Below the pieces are notes generated by a model. It was not told the DNA's origin. It worked only from the letters and a program-made list of their open reading frames with translations, and ran no database searches. This document shows, piece by piece, positions 6,381 to 16,907 of a DNA stretch of 33,135 nucleotides. The stretch's first letter is position 1; each line of letters opens with the position of its first letter. The translations under genes and the position numbers were made by a program. The DNA comes from Bryobacterales bacterium. Lineage in GTDB: Bacteria > Acidobacteriota > Terriglobia > Bryobacterales > Bryobacteraceae. The stretch is taken from contig JAOAPO010000398.1 in the NCBI GenBank assembly GCA_025462945.1, positions 1-33,135 on the forward strand, given 5' to 3'.

Positions 6381-9300
6381 TGCCCCGCCGCACAGACCTC
6401 CACCGAATCCTCATCATCGGCTCCGGCCCCATCATCATCGGCCAGGCCTGCGAATTCGACTACTCCGGCACCCAGGCCACCAAAGCCCTGCGTGCAGACG
6501 GCTTCGAAGTCATCCTCGTCAACTCCAACCCGGCGACGATCATGACCGACCCCGAGCTCGCCGACTGCACCTACGTCGAGCCCCTCACCCGCCAGTACCT
6601 CGAAGAAATCATCGCCCGCGAACGGCCCGACGCGCTCCTCTCCACCGTCGGCGGCCAGACCGGCCTCAACCTCTCGGTCGAACTTGCCGAAGCGGGCATT
6701 CTCGAAAAGTACGGTGTAGAACTCATCGGCGCCAAGATCGACGCCATCAAGAAGGCTGAAGACCGCCTGCTCTTCAAAGACGCCATGCGCAAGATCGGCC
6801 TGGAAACGCCTTTCTCGCAGCTCATCACCGACGTCGAAGGCGGCCTCGACTTTGCTGAAAAACACGGCTACCCCGCCATCCTTCGGCCCAGCTTCACCAT
6901 GGGCGGCTCCGGCGGCGGCATCGCCTATAACCGCGAAGAACTCATCACCATCTGTGAACGCGGCCTCGACCTCTCACCCGTCCACGAAGTCCTCATCGAG
7001 ATCAGCCTGCTCGGCTGGAAAGAATTCGAACTCGAAGTCATCCGCGACCTTGCTGACAACGTCATCATCGTCTGCTCCATCGAAAACTTCGACCCCATGG
7101 GCGTCCACACCGGCGACTCCATCACGGTCGCCCCTGCCCAGACACTCACCGACCGCGAATACCAGATGATGCGCGACGGAGCCATCCGCTGTCTCCGCGA
7201 AATCGGCGTCGATACGGGCGGCTCCAACGTCCAGTTCGCCATCAACCCGCAGGACGGCCGCATGGTCGTCATCGAGATGAACCCGCGCGTATCGCGCAGC
7301 TCCGCGCTCGCCTCCAAAGCCACCGGTTTCCCCATCGCCAAGATCGCCGCGAAGCTCGCCGTCGGCTACCGTCTCGACGAACTCAAGAACGACATCACGC
7401 GCGTCACCCCCGCCTCCTTCGAACCGACCATCGACTACGTCGTTGCGAAGATCCCGAAGTGGGCCTTCGAGAAGTTCCCCGGAGCCGACACCACACTCGG
7501 CACCCAAATGAAGTCCGTCGGGGAAGTCATGGCCATCGGCCGCACCTTCAAAGAGGCGCTGGGCAAAGGTATCCGCGCGCTCGAAACCGGCAAGAAGTTC
7601 GGCACAGAGAACTTCGACCCCGCGCTCATCCCGCAGAAGCTCATCACCCCCACTCCGGACCGCCTCAGCTACCTTCGCTTCGCCCTGCAGTCCGGTTACA
7701 CCGTCGAGCGCATCCACGAGATGACCTCCATCGACCCCTGGTTCCTCGAACAGCTCCGCCAGGTGAACGAGCTCGAAAACGGTCTCGCCGCAGGCTCCCT
7801 CGAAGCCGCCGACAAAGCCAGCTTCCTTGAGGCCAAGCGCGCCGGTATCTCCGACACGCAGATGGCGGCCTACTGGAAGACCGACGAAATCACCGTCCGC
7901 AATCGCCGCAAGGAACTCGGCGTCGCGCCCGTCTTCAACCGCGTCGATACCTGCTCCGCCGAATTCGAAAGCTTCACGCCCTACCTCTACTCCACCTACG
8001 AGTCGTCCTGCGAAGCCGAACCGACTAATCGCAAAAAGGTGATGATTCTCGGCAGCGGACCTAACCGTATCGGGCAGGGAATTGAGTTCGATTACTGCTG
8101 CTGCCATGCCGCCTTCGCCCTCCTCGGCGAAAATGTCGAGTCGATCATGGTCAACTGCAACCCCGAGACCGTCTCCACCGACTACGACACCAGCGACCGC
8201 CTGTACTTCGAGCCCCTCACGCTCGAACACGTTCTCAATATCGTCGACGTTGAGAAACCCGACGGCGTTATCGTTCAGTTCGGTGGCCAGACGCCTCTCA
8301 ACCTGGCGCTGCCCCTGAAGCGCCTCGGCGTGCCAATCATCGGCACCGACCCCGAAAACATCGACCTTGCGGAAGATCGCAAACTCTTCGGCAGACTCCT
8401 CGAAGAACTCAACATCCCGTCGCCCGAAAACGGTACCGCCACCAGCGTGGAAGCCGCCGTCGCCATCGCGGCCCGCATTGGCTACCCTGTCCTCCTCCGT
8501 CCCAGCTACGTTCTTGGCGGACGAGCGATGGTCATCGTCTACGACGAAGAGAGCGTTCGCCGCTACATGCGCGAAGCCGTCACGTTCTCGCAGGACCGCC
8601 CCGTTCTCGTTGATCGCTTCCTCGAAGACGCTGTCGAAGTCGACGTCGATGCTCTCTGCGACGGCGAAGACGTCCTTATCGCGGGCATCATGGAGCACAT
8701 CGAAGAAGCCGGGATCCACTCCGGAGACAGCTCCTGCGTCCTGCCCCCGCAGTCACTCAAGCCGGCAGAAATCGCCTGCATCGAGGACTACACGATCCGC
8801 CTCGCACGCGCCCTGAAGGTCATCGGCCTGATGAACGTTCAGTACGCCATCAAAGACGGTAAAGTCTACGTGCTCGAAGTAAACCCGCGCGCCTCGCGTA
8901 CCGCGCCCTACGTCAGCAAGGCAACCGGCGTACCTCTGCCCAAGCTCGCTGTCCAGTTGATGCTGGGCAAAAAACTCCACGAAGTCACTGACCACCGGGG
9001 TACCCTTCCGGTCAAGCTGACCTTCGTGAAATCGCCCGTCTTCCCGTTCAACAAGTTCCCTGGCGTCGACCCGGCCCTCGGACCGGAGATGCGCTCCACC
9101 GGTGAGGTGATGGGAGTCGGTGAGCACTTCGGTGAAGCCTTCGCGAAGGCGCAGATCAGTGCAGGAACGCCAATGCCGCTGAAGGGCACCGTATTCATCA
9201 GCGTCAGCGACCGCTACCAGACCGACATCGTGCCCGTCGCCAAACGCTACGCCGAACTCGGCTTCAAGCTCGTCGGTACCCGAGGCACGGCCAGCTACCT

Positions 9301-9628
9301 TCGCAACGCGGGCCTCGAATGCAAGACGGTCTTCAAAGTGAACGAAGGCCGGCCCAACGCCGTCGATCTGCTCAAAGCGGGAGCAATTCAGCTCATCATC
9401 TACACCACCACCGGAGCCCTCTCGTTCGAAGACGAGAAGTCGATCCGCCGAGCCGCCGTCACCCACCGAGTCCCCTGCATCACCACCATGAGCGGAGCAA
9501 GGGCCTCAGTCGAAGCCGTAGCCTCCAGGCTGAACGACCCGATCCGGGTCTGGAGCCTCCAGGAGATTCACTCCGACCGGAGCGTATCGATCGGATCGAC
9601 CGCCGTAGCTCTCGACGCCGGTACGTAG
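6380..9628 (+). CDS. carB: Carbamoyl-phosphate synthase large subunit
   Basis: The 1082-residue product contains the full CarB layout. There are two homologous synthetase halves, each with pre-ATP-grasp and ATP-grasp parts (first half from [21 protein letters not shown], second from [21 protein letters not shown]), an oligomerisation segment between them, and a C-terminal MGS regulatory domain from about residue 936 ([14 protein letters not shown]). It makes carbamoyl phosphate from bicarbonate, ammonia from CarA, and two ATP. The start ATG shares a base with the stop of the small upstream ORF and has no Shine-Dalgarno sequence, so translational coupling is likely. After VWSLQEIH, where CarB proteins usually end, about 18 extra residues ([18 protein letters not shown]) run through the opposite strand of the permease gene, a 61-bp overlap. 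The tail is probably not functional. Confidence 0.97.
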   Translation: MPRRTDLHRILIIGSGPIIIGQACEFDYSGTQATKALRADGFEVILVNSNPATIMTDPELADCTYVEPLTRQYLEEIIARERPDALLSTVGGQTGLNLSVELAEAGILEKYGVELIGAKIDAIKKAEDRLLFKDAMRKIGLETPFSQLITDVEGGLDFAEKHGYPAILRPSFTMGGSGGGIAYNREELITICERGLDLSPVHEVLIEISLLGWKEFELEVIRDLADNVIIVCSIENFDPMGVHTGDSITVAPAQTLTDREYQMMRDGAIRCLREIGVDTGGSNVQFAINPQDGRMVVIEMNPRVSRSSALASKATGFPIAKIAAKLAVGYRLDELKNDITRVTPASFEPTIDYVVAKIPKWAFEKFPGADTTLGTQMKSVGEVMAIGRTFKEALGKGIRALETGKKFGTENFDPALIPQKLITPTPDRLSYLRFALQSGYTVERIHEMTSIDPWFLEQLRQVNELENGLAAGSLEAADKASFLEAKRAGISDTQMAAYWKTDEITVRNRRKELGVAPVFNRVDTCSAEFESFTPYLYSTYESSCEAEPTNRKKVMILGSGPNRIGQGIEFDYCCCHAAFALLGENVESIMVNCNPETVSTDYDTSDRLYFEPLTLEHVLNIVDVEKPDGVIVQFGGQTPLNLALPLKRLGVPIIGTDPENIDLAEDRKLFGRLLEELNIPSPENGTATSVEAAVAIAARIGYPVLLRPSYVLGGRAMVIVYDEESVRRYMREAVTFSQDRPVLVDRFLEDAVEVDVDALCDGEDVLIAGIMEHIEEAGIHSGDSSCVLPPQSLKPAEIACIEDYTIRLARALKVIGLMNVQYAIKDGKVYVLEVNPRASRTAPYVSKATGVPLPKLAVQLMLGKKLHEVTDHRGTLPVKLTFVKSPVFPFNKFPGVDPALGPEMRSTGEVMGVGEHFGEAFAKAQISAGTPMPLKGTVFISVSDRYQTDIVPVAKRYAELGFKLVGTRGTASYLRNAGLECKTVFKVNEGRPNAVDLLKAGAIQLIIYTTTGALSFEDEKSIRRAAVTHRVPCITTMSGARASVEAVASRLNDPIRVWSLQEIHSDRSVSIGSTAVALDAGT

Positions 9629-12012
9629 CTCGCCGCCAAAGCCGCAAGCACCATCGCGCCCGCCATCGCGCTCCACGTTAGTGGGTCGATAGCCGCCACG
9701 CCGAATAGCAGGGACTTCATGAGCCGGGTCAGCCCGACCGCCCCTGCGAGACCGCAGAGGACGCCGACGCCGGCTAGCCCCAGTCCCGAGCGGACGAACA
9801 TGCCCCGAACCTGGCTCTGCCTCGCCCCCAAAGCCATTCGGATGCCGATCTCGCGTGTGCGTTGCGTGACCGAGTACGAGATAGCGCCGTAGATGCCGAT
9901 CAGGCCCAGCACCAGCGCCATCACGCCAGCTATCGCCAGCATCACCAGTGTGAACGATGTTCGCCCCATTGACTTCTGATAGAGCTCATCCATCGTCCGC
10001 ACGCTGGCGATGGGGATGTTCGGCACCACCGACCAGACGGTTTGCTGAACCTGCTTCAGAAAATCAGCGCTCCCGGTGCGAGGGCTGCGGATCGCGAACG
10101 CGACATAGCGGCGAACCCCGATACCCTCGCTTGCGAAGTTCTTCCGCAGCACCGCGCCGTAAACGATGGTTGGCGGCTTCTTGTCCACGCCAAGGTCGTA
10201 GACGTCAGCGGTAACCCCGACGACCTCCTGCCAGTCGCTCTTGAGATTGTCGCGGATGCGCTTACCCAGCGCCGCCGCTGGCGAGCCCCAGATCTCTCGC
10301 GCCATGTTCTCCGTCACCAGCACGGCCGGTCGCAGGTCGTAAACGTCAGCCCACGTCAGATCGCGGCCCGCCACCAGGCGGTTGCCCATCGTCGAAAAGA
10401 AGCCCGGCGACACGAACTTGAAGCGGCGGATAGCGGGGACTTTGCCGTCGGCCACGGGCTGGTCCTGGACCATGATCGGATCGCCCGACGAGTTGCCGTC
10501 CATCGTGACGCCAGTGGCGAAGCTCACCGACTGAACGCCGGGCAGTTGGGCCAGCTTGTCGTTCATGTGTTGCAGCAGCCGGGTGACTGCTACCGGATCT
10601 TTGACAGAAGTGCTCGGAATGCCCACCCGCAGAGTCAGCAATTCCTGCGGCCTGACGAAGCCCGGATTCACTGCATGCAGTGCCTGAAACGTGCGGATCA
10701 TCAGCCCCGATCCGATCAGCAGCACCAGCGCCAGCGCTACCTGCGCTACCACCAGGACATGACGCGCGTGCACGCGGTCCTTCGAGTGGCTCATGCTTCG
10801 CCCGCCTTCGCGCAGCCGTATTGTGGCCCCGCTGTACCTGGCAGCCGGCAGGATGCCAAACAGCAGACCAGCTACCAGCGAGACGGCCGTCGTAAAGCCG
10901 ATCACCAGCGGGTCGATCGTAATCTCCCCCAGCCGGGGCAGATTCGCCGGCGCGATGGAGATCAGCAGCCGCAGGGCACCATAAGCCAGACCGAGGCCCA
11001 GTACGCCGCCCAGCACGCCGAGCGTGAGGCTTTCGCTCAGAAGATCGCGCGCGATGCGACCCGGGCCTGCACCCAGAGCGGACCGGATAGAAAGCTCGTG
11101 CTGCCGCCCCTCGGCCCGAACGAGCAGCAGGTTCGCCACGTTCGCGCACGCAATCAGCAGAACCCCGCCGATCGTGCCCAGGATGACCCATAAGGTGCCG
11201 CCGACGTCGCCGACCACGTCCTGGAGCAGAGGGTGCAGGTTGGGCCCGAACCTGGCATCGATGAAGAGCTTCGCGCTGAAGCCACCCGGAGCGGGGAACA
11301 GGCTCCACGTCATCGGGATCATACGGGCTACATCGGCATTGGCCTGCGCGAGCGTCACCCCGGGCTTCAGGCGCGCCACGCCCCTTTGACTGAAGTTGCC
11401 GAGCACCGTCTTGTTCCGATTGAACCGGAACGGTAGCACAAGCGCCGGCTTCTCGTTGAGGAAGCGGAAGTCCTTCGGCAGCACACCGATGATCTGGCAA
11501 TCCCGTCCATCGATCGTCAGATGCCGGCCCACCACGGACTTCTGTCCTCCGAAGTGGCGCTGCCGGTAGCCCCATGTGATCACCGTCGTTAATGGAGCGC
11601 CGTCGGCATCATCCTGAGCGTTGAAGCCTCGTCCCATATAAGGCTTCACGCCCAGCAAAGGCAGCACCGTGTGGGTGACGGTCAGGTTCTCCTCCTGCTC
11701 CGGTTCGCCCGCGCCGGTGACTGCGACCGAGTCCGTCCGGTACAGGCCGACGCTCTCGAAGGCCTTCCCGTAGTCCTGATAAACGAAGTAGAGAGACGGC
11801 GACATCTCGATCTCCTTCAGGTTTTCGAGCCCGGCCGCGGTGTGCCAGAGGCCGACCAGACGGTCCGGATCTTTGAAGGGCAGAGGCTTTAGTAAGATGC
11901 CGTTCACCACGCTGAAAACGGCGGTCGTGGCGCCAATGCCAAGCGCCAGAGTAAGAATGGCGAGCCCGGTAAACGCCGGAGCCCGCAGCAGTCGCCGCGC
12001 GATGAGCTTCAT
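9568..12012 (-). CDS. ADOP-type orphan ABC transporter permease (MacB/FtsX family)
   Basis: The 814-residue product has the duplicated permease layout of acidobacterial orphan permeases. The first half has a transmembrane helix at about 17-37 ([26 protein letters not shown]), an extracytoplasmic MacB-type domain, and three FtsX helices at about 270-385. The second half repeats this, with a helix near 415-435, a periplasmic domain, and a C-terminal FtsX domain ending in [14 protein letters not shown]. That ending is the family norm, so the stop position is credible despite lying inside carB. No ATP-binding subunit is adjacent, as is usual for this family; its substrate is unknown. It is the last gene of a minus-strand series, 40 bases after the TIM-barrel gene, with a TATAGA box 5 bases before the ATG. 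Confidence 0.92.
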   Translation of the reverse strand: MKLIARRLLRAPAFTGLAILTLALGIGATTAVFSVVNGILLKPLPFKDPDRLVGLWHTAAGLENLKEIEMSPSLYFVYQDYGKAFESVGLYRTDSVAVTGAGEPEQEENLTVTHTVLPLLGVKPYMGRGFNAQDDADGAPLTTVITWGYRQRHFGGQKSVVGRHLTIDGRDCQIIGVLPKDFRFLNEKPALVLPFRFNRNKTVLGNFSQRGVARLKPGVTLAQANADVARMIPMTWSLFPAPGGFSAKLFIDARFGPNLHPLLQDVVGDVGGTLWVILGTIGGVLLIACANVANLLLVRAEGRQHELSIRSALGAGPGRIARDLLSESLTLGVLGGVLGLGLAYGALRLLISIAPANLPRLGEITIDPLVIGFTTAVSLVAGLLFGILPAARYSGATIRLREGGRSMSHSKDRVHARHVLVVAQVALALVLLIGSGLMIRTFQALHAVNPGFVRPQELLTLRVGIPSTSVKDPVAVTRLLQHMNDKLAQLPGVQSVSFATGVTMDGNSSGDPIMVQDQPVADGKVPAIRRFKFVSPGFFSTMGNRLVAGRDLTWADVYDLRPAVLVTENMAREIWGSPAAALGKRIRDNLKSDWQEVVGVTADVYDLGVDKKPPTIVYGAVLRKNFASEGIGVRRYVAFAIRSPRTGSADFLKQVQQTVWSVVPNIPIASVRTMDELYQKSMGRTSFTLVMLAIAGVMALVLGLIGIYGAISYSVTQRTREIGIRMALGARQSQVRGMFVRSGLGLAGVGVLCGLAGAVGLTRLMKSLLFGVAAIDPLTWSAMAGAMVLAALAASYVPASRATAVDPIDTLRSE

Positions 12013-12017
12013 GCCTG

Positions 12018-12023
12018 TCTATA
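12018..12023 (-). promoter_or_regulatory. TATAGA -10-like box before the ADOP permease
   Basis: On the minus strand TATAGA ends 5 bases before the ATG at 12012, in the 40-bp gap after the TIM-barrel gene. It may give the permease its own near-leaderless transcript. Confidence 0.35.
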
Positions 12024-12052
12024 CGCGCAGCCGGCTGTCTAGTTCGCAGGAA

Positions 12053-12790
12053 TCACCCTGCGAGAATGTTTTTGCAGTAATCGAGGTTGCGGCGAGTCTC
12101 CGCCGCGTGGTCGATACTGGGCACGTTGTAGATGCGCTCGATCGAGAAGGTGAAGTCGAACCTCTCGTTTCGCGCCATCAGCAGCAGTTCGCGAGTCGGC
12201 AGTTCGCCCTCGCCGAACGGCACGAAAGCGTTGCCCTTGCGGTCGTGGAAATGGATCGACGTGATCCGCTGGTGGTGTTCCCGGATGAAGGCCAGCGGGT
12301 CCGGCCCGAGGTTCTTCCAGGCATAAAGGTCGATGTTGGCGTTGATCCAGGGCGAGATCCCGAAGCCCTCCAGATAGGAGGCGCCGGAGCCGATGCCGCC
12401 GCCCGAATGCAGCCCGACCCGCACCTTGTGCTTTGCCGCGAAAGGGGCAATTCGCTTCGCGGTCGGCAGCGTCGTGGTTGTGTTCAGAATGGCTGCACCC
12501 AACGCCTTCGTCTTCAGCACCACCGCTTCGATCTCAGCGTCTGTCAGCTTTTCGGGGATTGGGGCGTTAAACGCGTAGACCCTGAGTTGTTTGCGTGCCC
12601 GTGCCGGGTCATCGCTCCCCAGCGAGGAGGCTTCCAGCTCAACACCGGGACTGCCGGCCGAGTGAACGATGCGGGCAACCTCATCCAGCTTGAGGCCCCG
12701 ATACGAGAAGGTGCCGATGCCCAGCCGCACGCCCTTGAAGCGAACGGCCGACGCAGCCAGTGCCCCGATGAACTCTCTGCGGCCGATCAC
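12053..12790 (-). CDS. Sugar phosphate isomerase/epimerase-type TIM barrel, possibly Tat-exported
   Basis: The 245-residue protein begins with a short twin-arginine-like sequence ([15 protein letters not shown]), consistent with Tat export, although the hydrophobic part is short. The rest fits an AP-endonuclease-2 family TIM barrel: GIGTFSYRGLKLDEVARIVHSAG at the first strand and helix, GVELEASSLG, VGLHSGGG, SIHFHDRKG with a likely metal-binding His/Asp pair, and TFSIERIYN near the end. The substrate is unknown. The start is a GTG that overlaps the TGA of the upstream esterase gene (GTGA), so the two are translationally coupled and probably act in one pathway. No Shine-Dalgarno sequence is visible. 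Confidence 0.8.
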   Translation of the reverse strand: MIGRREFIGALAASAVRFKGVRLGIGTFSYRGLKLDEVARIVHSAGSPGVELEASSLGSDDPARARKQLRVYAFNAPIPEKLTDAEIEAVVLKTKALGAAILNTTTTLPTAKRIAPFAAKHKVRVGLHSGGGIGSGASYLEGFGISPWINANIDLYAWKNLGPDPLAFIREHHQRITSIHFHDRKGNAFVPFGEGELPTRELLLMARNERFDFTFSIERIYNVPSIDHAAETRRNLDYCKNILAG

Positions 12791-14550
12791 AAAGGAGGCT
12801 GCGGCGGCTTAACCACCGACCACGCCGCACTGCCCTTGATCTTGACCGGTCGCCGATAGACAGCATTGCCCGAGGCCACATACAGGTAGTCGAGTTCCTG
12901 CCCACCAAACGCCATCGCACGAACCGGCGCGCTCGTCGGTTTGTTGACGATCCCGGCGCAGCGACCGTTCTGTTCGCAGTACTGAATGCCCAGCGGCGTG
13001 GCGAAGTAGATCTGACCGATGCTGTCCGACGCGATCGCCCTCATGTCGCTTGTGGCTGAAGCCTCCCACAGGTCAACCCGGAAGAACGGCTCGCCATTCG
13101 CAATACCGCCATCCGGCATGATCTGGTACGACCACTGGAACCGGCGGTCCCGATCGCCCACAATGAGCATTGCCTGGTCGGGCGTCAGCCCCACCGACGT
13201 CATCAGGCTGATCGCCGGATTGTTGAGGACGTTTCGCTTCTGACCGCTTGCATCAATCAGCCCGACCGTGTGCGTCGCCGGGTCCACGTAGTAGATGGCG
13301 TTCTTCGAAGTCAGCACCAGGTCGGTGGCGATCACGCCCTCCGCAACTATTTTTTCGTCGGGGCCGGCGCCATACGAAACCACGCGTCTGCGCCCCGTTT
13401 GTGACGCGTACAAGCGTCCGTCGGCACCCATCCGTAACGCCGTCGCGCCGCCCGTTACCTTGAACGGAGCCTCTTTACCCGAAGCATCTGCGCTGAAGAT
13501 CGTGTCAGTGTTGGAGTAGAAAACGCGCCCGTCCGGCGCCGTGGCAAGAGCGGTGATCTCGCCGTGATTGCTGCCAACTTGCTCCCAGCGTTTGGCTGCG
13601 GACACGATCGAATAAACCTGGCCCCGAGGCTCCCAGTCTTTCTTGTTCAGTGCGGCCGGTTCGTGAACCTCGATCGGCTTGCCGTAATCGCGCCAGAGCC
13701 AGCGCAGAGCATCCGGCATGATCGCCGCGCCATGTTTCATGTTGTGGCCCTCAGTGCCCAGTTCGAACTTCACGTCGTAGCCCGAGAACTGCAGTGCCTC
13801 GTACATCAGCTGGTTCTGCATCGGCCAGCTGCCGCCATAGAAAACGCCGAACGGCTGACCCTCGCCGATGTGATCGTTCTTGCCCGCCTGCAGAAACACG
13901 CGCAGCGGCTTCGGCTCAGTCCTCCGAATGATGGCCGGAAACGAATCCGCGCCCTTCATGCTGACGAAGGTGCCGATGAAGCTGAGGACGCGCCGAAACA
14001 GATCCGGCCGTTCCCACGCGGCGACGAAAGCGCCGACAGCCCCGGTGCTCACGCCCTCGATCGCGTGGTCGTTCGGGTCTTTCGAAAGGTTGTAGCTCTT
14101 CGCGATCTCCGGAATCAGCTCCGTCTCCAGAAAGCTGGCGAACATCGGGCTCACGTTGTCGTACTCGAAGATTCGGTTGTACCGGCTCTGTGCCGAATCG
14201 GAAACTGCCGGCAGAACGCCTGGATCGACGAAGATGCCGATCAGCGGCGGCACATCGCCCTTCGCGATAAGGTTGTCCAGCACCGTGGGAACACGCTGTC
14301 CCTGACCAGCGGCACCGCTGCCATCGAGAAAGATCATGAACGGCGCAGGCTTCGACGCCGAGTACTGCGCCGGCACATAGATCTGGTAATTGTGGGGCAC
14401 GCCCTGATAGATCTTGCCCGGTGGCAGAACATGGCGGGTCAGCTTGCCCTGTGGCACGCCAGGCTGGACCTCAGATTCCGGGCCCATCTTGTAAACCTGG
14501 GCGCACGACAGCATGGAAAAGCCGAGAGTGAGTGCAAGCAGAGTTTTCAT
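12787..14550 (-). CDS. Secreted esterase fused to an SMP-30/gluconolactonase-type beta-propeller
   Basis: The 587-residue protein has a hydrophobic signal peptide ([14 protein letters not shown]; the Cys is only a weak lipobox). Residues about 45-290 form an esterase-D/enterochelin-esterase-like alpha/beta hydrolase: nucleophile Ser168 in [10 protein letters not shown], likely acid Asp226 in GKNDH, and His269 or His273 in EGHNMKH. Residues about 310-587 form an SMP-30/gluconolactonase-like propeller ([55 protein letters not shown]). An esterase plus a lactonase-like propeller suggests processing of sugar esters or lactones outside the cytoplasm; this is inference. The gene overlaps the next TIM-barrel gene by 4 bases and starts only 36 bp from divergent dctA. 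Its -10-like TATACT lies 12 bases before the ATG and no Shine-Dalgarno sequence is visible. Confidence 0.85.
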   Translation of the reverse strand: MKTLLALTLGFSMLSCAQVYKMGPESEVQPGVPQGKLTRHVLPPGKIYQGVPHNYQIYVPAQYSASKPAPFMIFLDGSGAAGQGQRVPTVLDNLIAKGDVPPLIGIFVDPGVLPAVSDSAQSRYNRIFEYDNVSPMFASFLETELIPEIAKSYNLSKDPNDHAIEGVSTGAVGAFVAAWERPDLFRRVLSFIGTFVSMKGADSFPAIIRRTEPKPLRVFLQAGKNDHIGEGQPFGVFYGGSWPMQNQLMYEALQFSGYDVKFELGTEGHNMKHGAAIMPDALRWLWRDYGKPIEVHEPAALNKKDWEPRGQVYSIVSAAKRWEQVGSNHGEITALATAPDGRVFYSNTDTIFSADASGKEAPFKVTGGATALRMGADGRLYASQTGRRRVVSYGAGPDEKIVAEGVIATDLVLTSKNAIYYVDPATHTVGLIDASGQKRNVLNNPAISLMTSVGLTPDQAMLIVGDRDRRFQWSYQIMPDGGIANGEPFFRVDLWEASATSDMRAIASDSIGQIYFATPLGIQYCEQNGRCAGIVNKPTSAPVRAMAFGGQELDYLYVASGNAVYRRPVKIKGSAAWSVVKPPQPPL

Positions 14551-14586
14551 CTTGAAAAAGGAAGTATATCGCTACAATGCAACCTA
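14551..14586. promoter_or_regulatory. 36-bp divergent promoter region
   Basis: The whole space between two divergent genes is 36 bp. Toward dctA there is TTGAAA (14552-14557), a 15-bp spacer, TACAAT (14573-14578), then 8 bases to the ATG: a leaderless arrangement. Toward the esterase, TATACT lies on the minus strand (14563-14568), 12 bases before its ATG. The two polymerase sites overlap and should exclude each other. Confidence 0.55.
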
Positions 14587-15840
14587 ATGCCCGTCTCGCG
14601 ACCGTTCTACAGAAGTCTTCATTTTCAGGTGCTGGCCGGGATTTTGCTGGGGGTTTTGTTCGGGGCGCTCTTCCCAGCAACCGCCGTAAAGATGAAGCCT
14701 CTGGGCGATGGCTTCATCCGGCTGATCCGCATGATCATCGCCCCCATCATTTTTTGTACCGTGGTCGTCGGCATCGGCACCGCGGGGGATATGAAGAAGC
14801 TCGGGCGCATTGGTGTGAAGGCCCTGTTCTACTTCGAAGTAGTCACCACCTTTGCGCTCCTGATCGGTCTGGTCGTCGTCAAGGTTCTGCAGCCAGGGGC
14901 CGGAATCAACGCGGACCCGAGAACCCTCGATGCGAAATCCATCGCGGCCTATGCCGCACCTGGTCAGGCTCTGTCGACCGTCGATTTTTTTCTGAACATT
15001 ATCCCCGACACGCTTGTTGGCGCATTCGCCAAAGGGGAGGTTTTGCAGGTGCTGCTGATCGCCATCCTGTTTGGCGTCGCGCTGGCAAATGTGGAGCACG
15101 GGCATCGCATCATCAACGGCTGTGAGCATTTCTCGCATGCGCTGTTCGGCATTATGGAAATCATCATGAAAGCCGCGCCTGTCGGAGCCTTTGGCGCCAT
15201 GGCATTCACGATTGGGCGCTTCGGGTTGGCCACGCTGATTCCGCTCGCCAAGCTGATGGGCTGCGTGATCCTGACCAGCGCCGCTTTCATAGTCTTAATT
15301 CTCGGCTCGATTGCAGCCTATGTGGGCGTCAACCTTTGGAAGCTTTTGAAGTACCTGAAAGAGGAACTGCTGGTGGTGCTCGGAACCTCGTCGTCCGAGG
15401 CGGCTCTGCCGGGACTGATGAAGAAATTGGAAGGCCTCGGCTGCGCCAAACACGTAGTCGGACTGGTCGTGCCGTCCGGCTACTCATTCAATCTCGATGG
15501 CACCTCGATCTATCTGACGATCGCCGCAATCTTTGTCGCCCAGGCAACGAACACGCACCTCACGCTGGGGCAGGAAGCCATCCTGCTGCTGGTGCTCATG
15601 CTGACATCGAAAGGCTCGGCAGCGGTCACGGGTGGTGGTTTCATTACCCTGGCAGCGACCCTGTCGTCGCTCGGTACGGTTCCGGTCGCCGGCATCGCCC
15701 TGTTGCTCGGCGTGGACCGATTCATGTCGCAGGTCCGCGCTTTCACGAATCTGATCGGCAATGCCGTGGCGGCGATCGTTGTTGCCAAGTGGGAAAAAGA
15801 GCTGGACGAAACGGTGATGGCAGCGGCTCTGAAAGAATAA
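14587..15840 (+). CDS. dctA: C4-dicarboxylate:cation symporter (DctA/GltP family)
   Basis: The 417-residue membrane protein belongs to the dicarboxylate/amino acid:cation symporter family. Signatures are visible: the serine-rich re-entrant loop [12 protein letters not shown], the [14 protein letters not shown] helix, the second loop [22 protein letters not shown], and [19 protein letters not shown] with the transport-critical Asp, Arg and Asn. It imports C4-dicarboxylates or acidic amino acids using a cation gradient; DctA is the closer fit. The start at 14587 is chosen because the family N-terminus ([22 protein letters not shown]) begins there and a TACAAT box lies 8 bases upstream. The 758-residue ORF in the track merely reads back through the antisense of the esterase. 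Two ChrA-type genes follow 4 bases later. Confidence 0.92.
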   Translation: MPVSRPFYRSLHFQVLAGILLGVLFGALFPATAVKMKPLGDGFIRLIRMIIAPIIFCTVVVGIGTAGDMKKLGRIGVKALFYFEVVTTFALLIGLVVVKVLQPGAGINADPRTLDAKSIAAYAAPGQALSTVDFFLNIIPDTLVGAFAKGEVLQVLLIAILFGVALANVEHGHRIINGCEHFSHALFGIMEIIMKAAPVGAFGAMAFTIGRFGLATLIPLAKLMGCVILTSAAFIVLILGSIAAYVGVNLWKLLKYLKEELLVVLGTSSSEAALPGLMKKLEGLGCAKHVVGLVVPSGYSFNLDGTSIYLTIAAIFVAQATNTHLTLGQEAILLLVLMLTSKGSAAVTGGGFITLAATLSSLGTVPVAGIALLLGVDRFMSQVRAFTNLIGNAVAAIVVAKWEKELDETVMAAALKE

Positions 15841-15844
15841 AGAC

Positions 15845-16387
15845 GTGCCTTCTTTAGCAAGGCTTTCATTCATCTTCTTCCGGATCGGCAACTTCACCTT
15901 CGGTGGTGGTGCGCCGACCACGGCCGCGCTCCAGCGCGAACTGGTTGCCAATCGGCACTGGCTCAGTGAGGAAGACTTCGCCCTCTCTTATGCGCTCGCC
16001 CGGGTCACACCCGGCACCAACCTGTTCGCGTTTTGCACCGCTGCAGCGTGGCAGATGCGAGGCTGGCAAGGGGCGATTTCGGCGCTCGTCGTTGCCTCCG
16101 TCCCGGCTTGCGCGATCACCTGGGCGATCACCGCTGGTTTTGACCGGTTCAGTTCCAATGTCTGGATCGCGGCCGGCATCGCCGGAGCACTGGCCTCCTC
16201 GGCCGGAATTCTGGTGGCCAGTTTCTGGCTGCTCGTGCGACCCGCCCTGACCGCCGGCAATCGCCTCCGGGCGACTGTCATTGTCCTCGCCAGTATCGCG
16301 CTCTCGTTCTGGCTGCAGTTGGCCCCGATACCGGTGCTGGCGATCGCTGCAGTCGCGGGCTGGTTCTGGCCGGAGCGGTCCGCGTGA
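15845..16387 (+). CDS. Half-size ChrA-family transporter, first of a pair
   Basis: This 180-residue membrane protein is a single-domain (short-chain) ChrA. The family signature is present at residues about 16-60: FTFGGGAPTTAALQRELVANRHWLSEEDFALSYALARVTPG. Several hydrophobic helices follow. Short ChrA proteins come as adjacent pairs and insert in opposite orientations to form one transporter. Known pairs export chromate, but the natural substrate of most is unknown. The start is a GTG 4 bases after the dctA stop with no clear Shine-Dalgarno sequence, so it is probably coupled to dctA. Its stop overlaps the next start (GTGA). Confidence 0.85.
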   Translation: MPSLARLSFIFFRIGNFTFGGGAPTTAALQRELVANRHWLSEEDFALSYALARVTPGTNLFAFCTAAAWQMRGWQGAISALVVASVPACAITWAITAGFDRFSSNVWIAAGIAGALASSAGILVASFWLLVRPALTAGNRLRATVIVLASIALSFWLQLAPIPVLAIAAVAGWFWPERSA

Positions 16388-16899
16388 CGTTCCTGACGCT
16401 GTACTGGCTGCTCCTCAAGGCAACGCTCAGTTCCTTCAGTGGACTCGCCGCGCTGCCTGTAATGCGCAACGATCTGGTGCTTCACACCCACCTGATCACC
16501 GACCGGGAACTGAACACTGCTGTTGCGATCGGGCGCATCACACCGGGTCCGAAAGGCCTCTACATCGTTAGCGCGGGCTATTACGCCGCAGGCACGGAAG
16601 GCGTCTTTGCCGCATGGCTGGCAATCATTACGCCGGCGCTTCTCGTAATCCCGCTGTTGCAGTTCGCTGCGAAACGGACGAAAGATCCCAGGGTCCAGCG
16701 AACCTTGCGGGCAGTGGTGCTGGCAAGTGCCGGCATCAGCCTTTCCGCGACTCTGCCGCTGGGTGCGGACGCGCTCCAGTCGCCGGCGGCATGGGCCTTC
16801 GCCATAGCAAGCCTGGGCCTGCTGGTGTTCACGAAGATCGATACGACCGTGGTGGTGCTCGGCTGCGCCCTGATCAATGTTGCCCTGCTTGTACACTAA
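16384..16899 (+). CDS. Half-size ChrA-family transporter, second of a pair
   Basis: The 171-residue partner of the preceding gene begins with a GTG overlapping its TGA. It keeps a variant ChrA signature: SSFSGLAALPVMRNDLVLHTHLITDRELNTAVAIGRITPGPKGLYI (the FGGG of the first is SFSG here). About five or six hydrophobic helices follow. The difference between the two halves is normal for heterodimeric short-chain pairs. Because the pair sits between dctA and an aldolase gene, its substrate may be an organic or oxyanion linked to that pathway rather than chromate; this is inference. The aldolase gene begins 8 bases after the stop. Confidence 0.85.
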   Translation: MTFLTLYWLLLKATLSSFSGLAALPVMRNDLVLHTHLITDRELNTAVAIGRITPGPKGLYIVSAGYYAAGTEGVFAAWLAIITPALLVIPLLQFAAKRTKDPRVQRTLRAVVLASAGISLSATLPLGADALQSPAAWAFAIASLGLLVFTKIDTTVVVLGCALINVALLVH

Positions 16900-16907
16900 G
16901 CGAGCAA

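Noticed and set aside
6974-8719. 581-residue minus-strand ORF inside carB, and similar long antisense ORFs (411-1172, 2857-3792, 5344-6339)
   Set aside because: They mirror the codon pattern of strongly supported genes on the other strand, are rich in Gly, Asp, Val and Glu as expected for antisense of GC-rich genes, and show no recognisable domain.
10042-11193. 383-residue plus-strand ORF opposite the ADOP permease
   Set aside because: Its residues are His-, Gln- and Arg-rich, as expected for antisense reading, and the minus-strand permease is clearly real.
13564-14586. Upstream 341-codon extension of the dctA ORF
   Set aside because: It is antisense to the esterase/SMP-30 gene; the family N-terminus and a promoter-like box point to the start at 14587.
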